Source: an uncultured Planktomarina sp. (GTDB lineage Bacteria > Pseudomonadota > Alphaproteobacteria > Rhodobacterales > Rhodobacteraceae). Taken from it: a stretch of DNA of 64,000 nt. Made by a program: the position numbers and the translations under genes. Each line of letters starts with the position of its first letter. Position 1 is the stretch's first letter. The notes below the pieces were generated by a model that was given only the letters and a program-made list of their open reading frames with translations, was not told the origin of the DNA and ran no database searches. The DNA is taken from contig CAJIZA010000001.1 of NCBI GenBank assembly GCA_905181815.1, positions 124,001-188,000 on the forward strand, in the 5' to 3' direction. This document shows positions 8,173-17,396 of the stretch, piece after piece.

Positions 8173-9444
8173 GCCAAAAGATCAAGCAAGGGCTGCGCGG
8201 TGATGGTGTGATCGAGCGCCTCAACAGTGCGGTTTATAGCTTGGTTGCGCGCCTGTCCCAGAACCGGGCTGGCATAGCTGAAAATTGTTTCTTCCAAATC
8301 TTCTTTGCTTGGCGGAGTTCTTGGGGCCTATTCAGGTTCGAACCAGTCGGATCGCATGCTTTTTCCAGTAGCCAACGTAATCTCAGCGCACGCCATGCGC
8401 CGGTTTGGAAAGGCTCTATTGGCAGCCGTGTTCTCGCCCATCGCTAAAATCGGAGATAGACGCTGAATCTCCGCGTGGTCCAGCGTCGCGTTTGTGACAT
8501 GTTTGGGCAAGACGGTGCCACGTAGCAAGGCTACGGCGCATGGGAAGGAGCTTGAATCATGCGCCTCTTCTGCCGTTGTGACCTGTTTTGTCCCCAATCG
8601 CGCGGACTCGTGACACGAAACGATATGCAGGTCCGTGATGGCTTGGCTGTCAAAGCCACGGCGCTTTTGTAGGTATAGCACCGCTGCAATCGGTGCTTGT
8701 GCCTAACGGCAGACGGGGTAGGGCTCGAAATATTGTTGGAAGATGACCCAAGTGTCTCCCAAATCGTGTCAACTGTCTATGCTGCGTGTGAGTGCAGGGG
8801 CGCCGGTGAAGTCGGCTGCGGCTGAACGTGCTGCAGAGACCCCACACATTGCGCTCTAACCAGAGCCATCCTTGAACATTGTTAGGTGATCTAGACAATG
8901 CATCATTTGGCTATGGGGGCCGTGATGTTCTGCAATCCCCATGGCATGCGCGGTCTGTGCGCGGTCCAGCCTCCTCAGGCGCGCGGCCACGCCGGCGACC
9001 GCTACGGCCACCCAAGCTCCAGAGGTGTGATAATCCGGCACGCTGGCGTGCTGCGCTAACGCGGTGCAGCAGGCCAGCTCGTAGCCAAGCTTTAGGCGGA
9101 GCAAAATTTCTGACCCAATACATCGTTCAACTCTTGCCCTAGCCCGCGTGCCATTTGGTTGGGTTAAACCCATCATAGCCATCGAGCGCATCAATGGTCA
9201 TTCCGCCGGCAAGCGCCACACCAGAGGCCGAGACTCCGCGCCCGTCAAACATTATGGGCATCGCACCGCTCATATCCAGAGCGCTGTAGTGGCGAATAAT
9301 ATTAGACAGTTTGGTGCCAGCGCCACCAGCTCCAACGCCGATTAGATCCAGAAGGCACAATTTGGGTTGCCTACGGACCTCCTGTGGCAGGTCGCCCCAG
9401 GTGACCTCTGCGATGAAGTCTAAAACCCCGTTTGGAGCCTCCAT
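8157..9444 (-). pseudogene. Decayed MmgE/PrpD-family gene
   Basis: The whole former gene can be followed on the minus strand. It starts at an ATG at 9444 with GGAGA upstream and reads MEAPNGVLDFIAEVTWGDLP, LLDLIGVGAGGAG, DALDGYDGFNPTKWHAG. After a stop and a deletion it continues in another frame: SEILLRLKLGYELA, ASVPDYHTSGAWVAVAVAG and AEHHGPHSQMMHCLDH. Three stops follow (after KDGSG, after SID, after PYPVCR), each where a Trp is expected. The last part, from LYLQKRRGFDSQAI, is open for about 115 codons, then shifts to EALDHTITAQPLLDLLAQP. The family includes 2-methylcitrate and aconitate-type dehydratases. Broken beyond function. Confidence 0.88.
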
Positions 9445-9560
9445 ATAGGCTTCTCCAATTGTCTCAAGCCTGCATTGCAAGAGAGCGATTTCTGATCTGT
9501 TTGCAACATGGCAGATAAAAGTGGATTGACTTTGCCTGCAGCAAGACCAAAACCTGCCGC

Positions 9561-10754
9561 ATGACAGAGATTTTCACGGGTAACTTCACCCAACAAGAAC
9601 CCATTTTAGACGAAGCCATCGCGGCGGCAGTGGCGGTCATGCAGCACGGGCGGCTGCATCGCTACAATGAGGCTGCGGGTGAAGTGGCGGAAACCGCACT
9701 TTTGGAGCAGGAGTTTGCCGTGCAAATGGGCGCGCGCTATTGTCTCGCAGTGGCTTCCGGCGGCTATGCTCTCGCCACTGCTCTGCGTGCGTTGGGCGTG
9801 AAACCCGGCGATCGGGTTTTGACCAATGCCTTTACTCTGGCGCCTGTGCCCGGGGCCATTGCCTCTGTTGGTGCAGTGCCCGTTTTTGTTGGTGTGACCG
9901 AAGGGTTGGTCATTGATCTTGAGGATCTGGCGGCCAAGGCCGATCAAGCCGATGTTCTGATGCTGTCGCACATGCGTGGGCACATCGTTGATATGGATGC
10001 TTTGATGAATCTGGCGCAGGCGCACGATCTCAAGGTGATTGAAGACTGTGCCCATACGATGGGCGCAAAATGGGGCGATACCTGGTCGGGACGCGCCGGG
10101 ATCATCGGCTGTTACTCCTGCCAGACTTATAAGCATGTGAATTCTGGCGAAGGCGGCCTCCTGATCTGTGATGATGATGAGATCATGGCGCGGGCCATCA
10201 TGCTGTCAGGCAGCTATATGCTCTATGGCAAGCACCGTGCAGGGCCCACGATCGAGGCTTTCGAGGCGGTGCGGCTGGTTACCCCCAATATTTCAGGGCG
10301 GATGGACAATCTGCGCGCCGCCATTTTGCGCCCACAGCTGCGCCAGCTCGAGGCACAATGCGCAGCTTGGAATGATCGCTATCATGTCGTGGACCAGGGG
10401 CTTGCCCAGGTTGCAGGCCTCACGCGCATCAAGCGGCCGCAGCAAGAAAAATTTGTTGCCTCCTCCTATCAGTTCCTATTGCTCGATTGGTCATCGGCGG
10501 CGATCCGTTCTGTTCTGGCGCGCTGTTTGGCCCGCGGGGTGGAGCTCAAATGGTTTGGGGCCCCAGATCCGGTCGGGTTCACCAGCCGTTATGACAGCTG
10601 GTCCTATGCGCCGAGCAGCGCCATGCCGAAGAGTGATCGTATTTTGCACGGTGTGATTGATATGCGTCTGCCTTTGACCTTTTCCTTGGATGATTGCGCC
10701 ATTGTGGCTCGCATTATCGCCGAGGAAGTGGCTCAAGTGGCAAAGGGGACGTGA
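9561..10754 (+). CDS. DegT/DnrJ/EryC1/StrS-family PLP aminotransferase
   Basis: 397 residues with the fold-type I sugar aminotransferase layout: the phosphate-binding GGYALATALRALG stretch, EDCAHTMGA (Asp162, which contacts the PLP pyridine nitrogen), and CQTYKHVNSGEGG with the Schiff-base Lys191. The family transaminates nucleotide-linked keto sugars or related cyclitols. No sugar dehydratase, glycosyltransferase or epimerase lies nearby, so the substrate is unknown. It is followed by a hairpin and looks monocistronic. Family confidence is high; specific function is open. Confidence 0.85.
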   Translation: MTEIFTGNFTQQEPILDEAIAAAVAVMQHGRLHRYNEAAGEVAETALLEQEFAVQMGARYCLAVASGGYALATALRALGVKPGDRVLTNAFTLAPVPGAIASVGAVPVFVGVTEGLVIDLEDLAAKADQADVLMLSHMRGHIVDMDALMNLAQAHDLKVIEDCAHTMGAKWGDTWSGRAGIIGCYSCQTYKHVNSGEGGLLICDDDEIMARAIMLSGSYMLYGKHRAGPTIEAFEAVRLVTPNISGRMDNLRAAILRPQLRQLEAQCAAWNDRYHVVDQGLAQVAGLTRIKRPQQEKFVASSYQFLLLDWSSAAIRSVLARCLARGVELKWFGAPDPVGFTSRYDSWSYAPSSAMPKSDRILHGVIDMRLPLTFSLDDCAIVARIIAEEVAQVAKGT

Positions 10755-10787
10755 GCCTTTTGTCTGGCCTTTTCGGGTTTATTTGCT

Positions 10788-10819
10788 ACCGGCCGGGTGC
10801 TTAGGCTGGACAGGCCGGT
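10788..10819 (+). terminator. Hairpin after the DegT-type gene
   Basis: ACCGGCC (10788-10794) and GGCCGGT (10813-10819) form perfect 7-bp arms with an 18-nt loop, followed by TAAATTTTGTTT. This fits an intrinsic terminator separating the aminotransferase from the liu operon. Confidence 0.45.
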
Positions 10820-10833
10820 TAAATTTTGTTTAA

Positions 10834-10851
10834 ATTGAACAAGCGTTCAAT
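10834..10851. promoter_or_regulatory. Palindromic operator candidate upstream of the liu operon
   Basis: ATTGAAC-AAGC-GTTCAAT is a perfect 7+7 inverted repeat with a 4-nt spacer, ending 5 bp before the Shine-Dalgarno of the first liu gene. Its form resembles operators of TetR-type repressors that control acyl-CoA or branched-chain amino acid catabolism. No regulator gene lies adjacent, so the binding protein is unknown. Confidence 0.5.
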
Positions 10852-10864
10852 AAATGGAGATTAT

Positions 10865-12028
10865 ATGTTTACAGCCAGTATGCGTTTTGATCTTGGAGAG
10901 GATATCCACGCCCTTCAGACATTGGTGCATCGTTTTGCACAGGACCAAATTAAACCCTTGGCTGGAGATGTAGATCGCGACAATCAATTTCCTGTGCAAC
11001 TGTGGAAACAACTTGGGGATCTTGGAGTTCTTGGGGTCACAGTAGATGAAGAATTTGGCGGTGTGGGATTGGGCTATTTGGCTCATACGGTGGTGATTGA
11101 AGAAATTGCTCGAGCATCGGCCAGTGTCAGTCTGTCCTACGGGGCGCATTCGAATCTCTGCGTCAATCAGATCAGTCTCAATGGAACCCCAGAGCAAAAA
11201 CAGAAATATCTACCCAAACTGATCTCTGGCGATCACGTTGGCGCATTGGCGATGAGTGAGGCGGCAGCCGGCTCGGATGTGATTTCGATGAGCCTTAGGG
11301 CCGAAAAGCGCAATGGATACTATCGGCTCAATGGCAATAAATTCTGGATCACCAATGGGCCAGATGCCGATGTCTTGGTCGTTTATGCCAAAACAGATCC
11401 CGAGGCCGGATCGCGCGGTTTGACCGCTTTTTTGATCGAACGCGATATGGTGGGGTTTTCCACCAGTGGTCATTTCGACAAACTGGGTATGCGCGGGTCA
11501 AATACGGCGGAACTGATCTTTGATAATGTGGAAGTCCCCTTTGAAAACGTGCTGCAACAGGAAGGCGCAGGGGCAAAGGTCCTCATGTCTGGCCTGGACT
11601 ATGAGCGTGTGGTTCTGGCCGGTATTGGCTTGGGCATCATGGCTGCATGTTTGGATGAGGTCATGCCCTATTTGGCAGAGCGCAAGCAATTCGGCCAATC
11701 GATTGGCAACTTCCAACTAATGCAGGGCAAAATAGCCGATATGTATACAGCAATGAACTCCGCTCGGGCCTATGTCTATGAGGTGGCCAAAGCCTGTGAT
11801 CGTGGTGAGGTGACACGCCAAGACGCGGCGGCCTGCTGCCTCTTTGCCAGTGAAGAGGCTATGAAGCAGGCCCATCAAGCCGTGCAAGCGCTGGGTGGGG
11901 CGGGATTTTTGAACGATGCACCCGTAGCGCGGTTGTTTCGGGATGCAAAATTGATGGAAATTGGCGCCGGTACCAGTGAAATTCGTCGTATGTTAGTTGG
12001 CCGTGAATTGATGGGGAAAATGTCATGA
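10865..12028 (+). CDS. ivd: Isovaleryl-CoA dehydrogenase
   Basis: 387 residues from the ATG at 10865, chosen because GGAGA lies just upstream and because the product then starts [13 protein letters not shown] like relatives; an upstream in-frame start at 10826 is less likely. The acyl-CoA dehydrogenase fold is clear: [41 protein letters not shown] and the C-terminal [25 protein letters not shown] places the catalytic Glu in the position typical of isovaleryl-CoA dehydrogenase rather than short/medium-chain enzymes. It oxidises isovaleryl-CoA to 3-methylcrotonyl-CoA, passing electrons to ETF. First gene of the leucine catabolic operon; its stop overlaps the next start (ATGA). Confidence 0.92.
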   Translation: MFTASMRFDLGEDIHALQTLVHRFAQDQIKPLAGDVDRDNQFPVQLWKQLGDLGVLGVTVDEEFGGVGLGYLAHTVVIEEIARASASVSLSYGAHSNLCVNQISLNGTPEQKQKYLPKLISGDHVGALAMSEAAAGSDVISMSLRAEKRNGYYRLNGNKFWITNGPDADVLVVYAKTDPEAGSRGLTAFLIERDMVGFSTSGHFDKLGMRGSNTAELIFDNVEVPFENVLQQEGAGAKVLMSGLDYERVVLAGIGLGIMAACLDEVMPYLAERKQFGQSIGNFQLMQGKIADMYTAMNSARAYVYEVAKACDRGEVTRQDAAACCLFASEEAMKQAHQAVQALGGAGFLNDAPVARLFRDAKLMEIGAGTSEIRRMLVGRELMGKMS

Positions 12029-12510
12029 AAAATTTTTTATTGAGTGTAGGGCTGGCGGTGTTAGCCACGGGGGCACATGCGGAGACGAAATTGCCGCAGG
12101 TGCATGTGAATTCGATGGCGTGTTTAGAGAACATGGGGCAAAGCACCAGCTGGGGCCAATGTCTGGGCTTGATTTTTGAGCCCTGCGTCAGCCTGGAGGT
12201 CGCCTCAGATGCGCATTTGGCTTGTTTGCAAAGCGAACGCAAAGAGTGGACCGCGACCATGCGGCTTTTGCAGGAGGATGTGACCGAGGCCATCACGGTA
12301 AAATCTGCAGAAGATTTGGCAAGCATTTTGAGTGGTTGGATCAACTATGTCTCGCAAAAATGCCAAGCCGAAGGAGATCCTGAGGGCAAGCCACGTTTGG
12401 CGGCCAAGCAGCTTGGCTGTCAGATCACAGAACTTGTCGGTTTGAGCGGTGAATATGCGGCCTGTCTCGAAGGGCGCTCCACCGCAGACTATTGCGTTTT
12501 AAAAAAATAG
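12025..12510 (+). CDS. Secreted cysteine-rich protein of unknown function (LprI/DUF1311-like)
   Basis: 161 residues with a clear Sec signal peptide ([19 protein letters not shown], cleavage expected after Ala19) and eight cysteines in the mature part (33, 46, 54, 67, 113, 132, 147, 157), consistent with four periplasmic disulfides. The late segment [21 protein letters not shown] resembles lysozyme-inhibitor LprI-type domains, but the match is weak. It overlaps the ivd stop by 4 bp and precedes mccB by 12 bp, so it is co-expressed with leucine degradation. Why a periplasmic protein sits there is unknown. Confidence 0.7.
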   Translation: MKNFLLSVGLAVLATGAHAETKLPQVHVNSMACLENMGQSTSWGQCLGLIFEPCVSLEVASDAHLACLQSERKEWTATMRLLQEDVTEAITVKSAEDLASILSGWINYVSQKCQAEGDPEGKPRLAAKQLGCQITELVGLSGEYAACLEGRSTADYCVLKK

Positions 12511-12522
12511 AGGCGGCGCGCG

Positions 12523-14103
12523 GTGACACAGATTGAAGCCTCAACTGCCAAACAGCTGCATCTGCATGCTTTAGCGCGGGTAGAGCAGGCCGCCGCTGAG
12601 GCTGCGAGAGGCGGCGGTGACGCGGTGCGTGCCCGTCATGTTGCGCGGGGAAAAATGTTGCCGCGGGACCGGCTTGCCAATCTTTTGGATCCTGGCAGCG
12701 CGTTCTTAGAAATTGGTGCAACCGCTGCCCATGGCATGTATGACGGCGCTGCACCCTGCGCTGGGCTCATCGCCGGTGTCGGCAAAGTGCACGGACGCCA
12801 AGTTATGGTGATTTGCAATGATGCCACGGTCAAAGGCGGCACCTATTATCCGATGACCGTGAAAAAACATTTGCGTGCCCAAGAAATTGCACAGGAGTGC
12901 CATCTGCCCGTGGTCTCCTTGGTTGATAGCGGTGGGGCAAATTTGCCTAATCAAGATGAGGTTTTTCCAGATCGGGATCATTTCGGCCGCATCTTTTATA
13001 ATCAAGCCCAGATGTCTGCCAAAGGGCTGGCGCAGATTGCCGTGGTGATGGGGTCCTGCACGGCTGGGGGCGCCTATGTGCCGGCCATGGCGGATGTGTC
13101 GATCATCGTAAAAGAGCAGGGGACAATTTTTCTCGCGGGGCCGCCACTGGTCAAAGCGGCGACAGGCGAGGTGGTATCTGCGGAAGACTTGGGCGGAGGA
13201 GATGTTCACACGCGCCTGTCGGGCGTGGCTGATTACTTGGCGGAGGATGACACCCATGCTCTGGCTCTGGCGCGTGAGGCGGTGCGCCACCTGCCAGCCG
13301 CTCCGCCCCAAACCTCCTTTGCGCCGGGGGACGACCTGCAAGTACCCAGCATGGATGACATTTTTGATGTGATCCCGAGTGATCTAACCACGCCCTATGA
13401 TATTCGCGATGTGATCTGCCGGTTGACCGATGGCGGTGCGTTCGATGAATTTAAAGCGCGGTTTGGCACCACCTTGGTCACGGGGTTTGCACATATTGAG
13501 GGTATGCCGGTCGGCATTGTTGCCAATAATGGCGTGCTGTTTTCCGAGGCGGCGCAAAAGGGTGCGCATTTTGTTGAGCTCTGCTCTCAACGCAAAACAC
13601 CGCTGATTTTCCTGCAAAATATTACGGGATTTATGGTGGGGCAAAAATATGAGAACGAGGGCATTGCGCGCCATGGGGCGAAAATGGTCACGGCGGTCGC
13701 CTGTACCTCTGTGCCGAAAATTACCATGATTGTCGGGGGCAGCTATGGGGCAGGCAACTACGGTATGGCAGGCCGCGCCTTTCAACCGCGGTTTTTATGG
13801 AGCTGGCCGACATCGCGCACAGCCGTCATGGGGGGTGCGCAGGCGGCCGGCGTATTGGCCACGGTCAAACGTGATGCGATTGAGCGGGCCGGAGGCAGCT
13901 GGAGCGCCGCGCAAGAAGCTGCATTCAAACAGCCGACGCTTGAGATGTTTGAGACGCAATCCGATCCGCTCTACGCCAGCGCGCGATTGTGGGATGATGG
14001 GGTGATTGATCCGAGGGACAGCCGCAAGGTCTTGGCTCTGTCCCTGCGCGCGGCTCTAAACGCCCCAATCGATGAAACAAAATTTGGCGTCTTTAGGATG
14101 TAA
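12523..14103 (+). CDS. mccB: Methylcrotonoyl-CoA carboxylase, carboxyltransferase (beta) subunit
   Basis: 526 residues from a GTG start; relatives have a similar N-terminus before the conserved [15 protein letters not shown]. The acyl-CoA carboxylase beta fold is clear: [55 protein letters not shown], and the second oxyanion region [17 protein letters not shown]. The [10 protein letters not shown] stretch is typical of methylcrotonyl-CoA rather than propionyl-CoA carboxylases. It transfers CO2 from carboxybiotin on MccA to 3-methylcrotonyl-CoA, giving 3-methylglutaconyl-CoA. Confidence 0.93.
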   Translation: MTQIEASTAKQLHLHALARVEQAAAEAARGGGDAVRARHVARGKMLPRDRLANLLDPGSAFLEIGATAAHGMYDGAAPCAGLIAGVGKVHGRQVMVICNDATVKGGTYYPMTVKKHLRAQEIAQECHLPVVSLVDSGGANLPNQDEVFPDRDHFGRIFYNQAQMSAKGLAQIAVVMGSCTAGGAYVPAMADVSIIVKEQGTIFLAGPPLVKAATGEVVSAEDLGGGDVHTRLSGVADYLAEDDTHALALAREAVRHLPAAPPQTSFAPGDDLQVPSMDDIFDVIPSDLTTPYDIRDVICRLTDGGAFDEFKARFGTTLVTGFAHIEGMPVGIVANNGVLFSEAAQKGAHFVELCSQRKTPLIFLQNITGFMVGQKYENEGIARHGAKMVTAVACTSVPKITMIVGGSYGAGNYGMAGRAFQPRFLWSWPTSRTAVMGGAQAAGVLATVKRDAIERAGGSWSAAQEAAFKQPTLEMFETQSDPLYASARLWDDGVIDPRDSRKVLALSLRAALNAPIDETKFGVFRM

Positions 14104-14107
14104 TGAT

Positions 14108-14578
14108 ATGCGTGATGAAACGACAGTGACGACCCAGCCGGACAGCTTTGGCCGCCATTGGGTCTATGTCACCGAGGCGCAGGTGCGCGGCCATGCCAAA
14201 GGGCGTTTTGGTCTGGCCATCTGGGTGATCTGCCTTTGGTTTGTTGCTGTTGGAGGCCTTGAAATTGTCCTGGGCAGCAGCGCCTCTCTGCCGCGCCTGG
14301 TCTTCGGATCCGTGCTGTTTTTGACGGGCGCTGGCCTCGTGCTGCGCAATCGGTTGGCCTATCTGGCGGCCCTATTTGTGCCGATGATTTTTCTGATCCG
14401 CTTTTTCAGTGGGGCCTCGGGCTATGGGGGTCTGTTGAGCGGGCCTGCGCAATACTACGATCTGTGCAACGCTTTGGTGGTTGTGGTGGGATGTTTCTAT
14501 CTTTTTGAAGGGGATCGTCCCAACTTCATTTTCCGGCGGCGCTACCGCAGTTATCACGCTGAAAGCTTGCAGAAATGA
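14108..14578 (+). CDS. Small integral membrane protein of unknown function in the liu operon
   Basis: 156 residues starting at ATG 14108, just after the mccB stop. There are about four hydrophobic spans: LAIWVICLWFVAVGGLEIVL, LVFGSVLFLTGAGLVL, LAYLAALFVPMIFLIRFF and CNALVVVVGCFYLF. N- and C-termini are polar, the latter basic (RRRYRSYH). I recognise no domain. The stop overlaps the mccA start (ATGA), so it is translationally coupled between the two carboxylase subunits. A role in transport or sensing would be a guess. Confidence 0.75.
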   Translation: MRDETTVTTQPDSFGRHWVYVTEAQVRGHAKGRFGLAIWVICLWFVAVGGLEIVLGSSASLPRLVFGSVLFLTGAGLVLRNRLAYLAALFVPMIFLIRFFSGASGYGGLLSGPAQYYDLCNALVVVVGCFYLFEGDRPNFIFRRRYRSYHAESLQK

Positions 14579-16506
14579 TTCAAAAACTGCTGATTGCCAA
14601 CCGCGGCGAAATAGCTTGCCGCATTGCCCGCTCTGCCCGGGAGATGGGAATTGCCACCCTGGCCATTGCCTCGGAGGCGGATGAAGAGGCGCTGCATGTG
14701 CAGTCTTGTGATGAGGCGGTGTATCTGGGCGGTCACAGCCCAGCTGAGAGCTATTTGCGCAGTGATGCGATTATCGCGGCGGCCCAAGAGCGTGGCGCAG
14801 ATGCCATTCATCCGGGATATGGGTTTTTGTCAGAAGATCCCGACTTTGCCCAAGCGGTGCAAGAGGCGGGCCTGATCTGGGTCGGCCCGCCCGCTGCGGC
14901 CATTCGGGCTATGGGGCTCAAGGATGCCGCAAAGGCTTTGATGCAAAAGGCCGGAGTTCAGATTGTGCCGGGATATCACGGCGAGACGCAGTCTTTGGAG
15001 CGGCTGCAACAAGCCGCCGCAGAGATTGGCTATCCCGTTCTCATCAAGGCGGTGGCGGGCGGTGGCGGCAAAGGCATGCGCCGTGTCGACCGGCCTGAGG
15101 CGTTTGCGGCTCATCTGGCCTCGGCACAGTCAGAGGCGCAAGGCGCCTTTGGCAATGCGCGGGTGTTGATTGAAAAATTCATTGCCAACCCACGCCATAT
15201 TGAAATCCAAGTGTTCGGTGATGGGCAGAAAGCTGTACACCTCTATGAGCGGGATTGTTCTTTGCAACGCCGTCATCAAAAGGTGATTGAGGAGGCGCCT
15301 GCGCCGCATATGCCAAGTGCTGTTCGCGACGCTATGGGGCGGGCGGCTGTGCGCGCCGCTCAGGCCATTGGTTACGCCAGCGCAGGCACGGTTGAGTTTA
15401 TTGTGGATGGCAGTGCGGCGCTGAGTGAAGACAGCTTTTATTTCATGGAGATGAACACCCGTTTACAGGTGGAGCACCCCGTCACCGAAGAGATTTTAGG
15501 CATAGATTTGGTGGCCTGGCAGTTGCAGGTTGCGGCTGGGGGTCTTTTGCCACTGAAGCAAGATGAAATCTATGCGGAGGGTCACTCTATTGAGGCGCGG
15601 CTCTATGCGGAAGATCCCTCTCAGGGTTTTCTGCCCTCAATTGGACAGTTGCATCATCTGAACTTTGGACCTGGATTGCGTGTGGAAACAGGCGTGACGC
15701 AGGGTCGGCAGGTCACGCCCTATTATGATCCGATGATCGCAAAGCTTATCGCCACGGGCCCAGATCGTGCCAGCGCGCTCAGGCGGCTGCTGCGGGGCTT
15801 GAAATTGACTCAAATCGCGGGTCTCAAGACCAATCGTGATTTTTTGATTGCGCTTCTGCAGCACGAAGATTTTGTGGCCGGCAACTTTGATACAGGGTTG
15901 ATAGCGCGTGATATGGAGGCTCTGACCCGCGCGCCTGCACTGGCTCCCGAAGATTGGGCAAGAGCGGCGCTTTGCGCCATGGGGCTGTTGGACACTGGCC
16001 GAGATCGGCAGGGTGATGCAGGTTTCACGCTGTTCACACCGCTGCGCCAAAGCCTGGCTTTGCGCCATCAAGATCAGCTGCAAACTGTGCATGTGAGCCT
16101 ACGCCCTGGGGGGCAGACCGTGGTTGATGTGGCTGGGGAAATCTTTGAGCTGGGTCCGCGCACCCTATCGCAGCGGCCTACGGTCTTGGCCGCTGGCAAA
16201 GCCTATCTCTTTGGTGACCAAACTTTGGTGTTTGATGTGATTGACCCCTTGGAGCGTACCGCGACGGTTCAAAGCGATGGGGCGATCACAGCGCCGATGC
16301 CTGGCTTGGTCAAACAGGTGTTTGTACACGTGGGTCAAGAGGTTGCCGCAGGAGACCCGATTGTCGTTCTTGAAGCGATGAAAATGCAGCATACGCTTTG
16401 CGCCGATCACGCGGGCCGCGTTGAAAACTTAACGGCGCGGCAAGATCAACAAGTGGATGCGGGTGTGGTTTTGGCCGTGATTGAAGCCGCGCAGGAGGAA
16501 GCGTAA
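14575..16506 (+). CDS. mccA: Methylcrotonoyl-CoA carboxylase, biotin-containing (alpha) subunit
   Basis: 643 residues. Domains in order: biotin carboxylase N-domain (LIANRGEIACRIARSA), ATP-grasp with the glycine-rich KAVAGGGGKGMRRV loop, MEMNTRLQVEHPVTEEI in the carboxylase active site, a middle linker, and a C-terminal biotinyl domain with EAMKMQH, biotin on Lys603. It carboxylates its own biotin using ATP and bicarbonate for MccB. The biotin would be attached by BirA, whose gene lies at 34897 in this window. Overlaps the preceding and following genes. Confidence 0.94.
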   Translation: MIQKLLIANRGEIACRIARSAREMGIATLAIASEADEEALHVQSCDEAVYLGGHSPAESYLRSDAIIAAAQERGADAIHPGYGFLSEDPDFAQAVQEAGLIWVGPPAAAIRAMGLKDAAKALMQKAGVQIVPGYHGETQSLERLQQAAAEIGYPVLIKAVAGGGGKGMRRVDRPEAFAAHLASAQSEAQGAFGNARVLIEKFIANPRHIEIQVFGDGQKAVHLYERDCSLQRRHQKVIEEAPAPHMPSAVRDAMGRAAVRAAQAIGYASAGTVEFIVDGSAALSEDSFYFMEMNTRLQVEHPVTEEILGIDLVAWQLQVAAGGLLPLKQDEIYAEGHSIEARLYAEDPSQGFLPSIGQLHHLNFGPGLRVETGVTQGRQVTPYYDPMIAKLIATGPDRASALRRLLRGLKLTQIAGLKTNRDFLIALLQHEDFVAGNFDTGLIARDMEALTRAPALAPEDWARAALCAMGLLDTGRDRQGDAGFTLFTPLRQSLALRHQDQLQTVHVSLRPGGQTVVDVAGEIFELGPRTLSQRPTVLAAGKAYLFGDQTLVFDVIDPLERTATVQSDGAITAPMPGLVKQVFVHVGQEVAAGDPIVVLEAMKMQHTLCADHAGRVENLTARQDQQVDAGVVLAVIEAAQEEA

Positions 16507-17396
16507 TGAGTAAGGCGGTGGAGATTTTTGAGGTTGGCCCGCGTGACGGGCTTCAAAATGAACCGGCCTTTATCTCCTCGGAGGATAAAATCGCCCTGAC
16601 GCAGGCTTTGGCGGGCGCGGGTCTGCTGCGGATCGAATGCGCCAGTTTTGTCAGCCCCAAATGGGTGCCGCAAATGGCAGATGCGGCGCAGGTGGTTGAG
16701 TGGGTGACACCCAGCGCGGCGCAGCTCTATGCTCTGGCCCCCAACAATCGGGGTTTGCGGGCGGCTTTGGCGACCCCGGTCGGGGGGCTTTGTGTGTTCA
16801 TCGCGGCAACCGAAGGTTTTAGCCGCGCCAATACGAATATTTCGCTCGCCGGAGCTGTGGAGCGTGTACAAGACGTAATTGCGACATTCAGGGCCGAGGC
16901 GCCGACGGGGGTGCGGCTGCGCGGTTATATTTCCTGCGTCACCGAATGCCCCTATGATGGGCCGGTCGCCCCCTCCGAAGTGGCCCGGCTTGCTGAGCTA
17001 CTGCATGGCGCGGGCTGCGATGAAATCTCCCTCGGCGATACCATAGGCAAGGCCTATCCTGAGCAGGTGGCGCGAATGTTGGAGGCTGTGGTACAGGTCG
17101 TGCCGGCTGAAGCATTGGCCGGTCATTATCATGATACTGCGGGACGGGCCTTGGCAAATATTGATGTGTCCCTAGACTATGGATTGCGGATTTTTGATGC
17201 CTCCATTGCTGGCTTGGGCGGCTGTCCCTATGCGCCCGGAGCGAAGGGCAATGTGGATACGGAATTGGTCTATGACCATCTTGTCGCCCGCGGATATGAA
17301 ATCTCTGGCGCGCCAGATCGCAACGGATTGGCGCAGGCCGCGCGTTTGGCACGAAAAATTCTGGGACGCAAAGAAGGCGCAAGAGATGCAATTTGA
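16506..17396 (+). CDS. mvaB: Hydroxymethylglutaryl-CoA lyase
   Basis: 296 residues of the HMGL-like TIM-barrel family. Seen are VGPRDGLQNEP at the start (catalytic Arg/Asp), SLGDTIGKAYPEQV, GHYHDTAGRALANI (metal-binding His pair) and the signature GLGGCPYAPGAKGNVDTE with the catalytic Cys. It splits HMG-CoA to acetyl-CoA and acetoacetate, the last step of leucine degradation. The start shares bases with the mccA stop, and the end overlaps the hydratase gene by 11 bp. Confidence 0.93.
   Translation: MSKAVEIFEVGPRDGLQNEPAFISSEDKIALTQALAGAGLLRIECASFVSPKWVPQMADAAQVVEWVTPSAAQLYALAPNNRGLRAALATPVGGLCVFIAATEGFSRANTNISLAGAVERVQDVIATFRAEAPTGVRLRGYISCVTECPYDGPVAPSEVARLAELLHGAGCDEISLGDTIGKAYPEQVARMLEAVVQVVPAEALAGHYHDTAGRALANIDVSLDYGLRIFDASIAGLGGCPYAPGAKGNVDTELVYDHLVARGYEISGAPDRNGLAQAARLARKILGRKEGARDAI

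Noticed and set aside
8326-8345. GGTTCGAACC palindrome, like a tRNA T-arm
   Set aside because: It encodes part of the MmgE/PrpD fossil (WFEPE) and no acceptor stem is found nearby.
17179-17385. A longer start for the enoyl-CoA hydratase
   Set aside because: The extra 69 codons lie entirely inside mvaB in another frame and have no match to the crotonase family.
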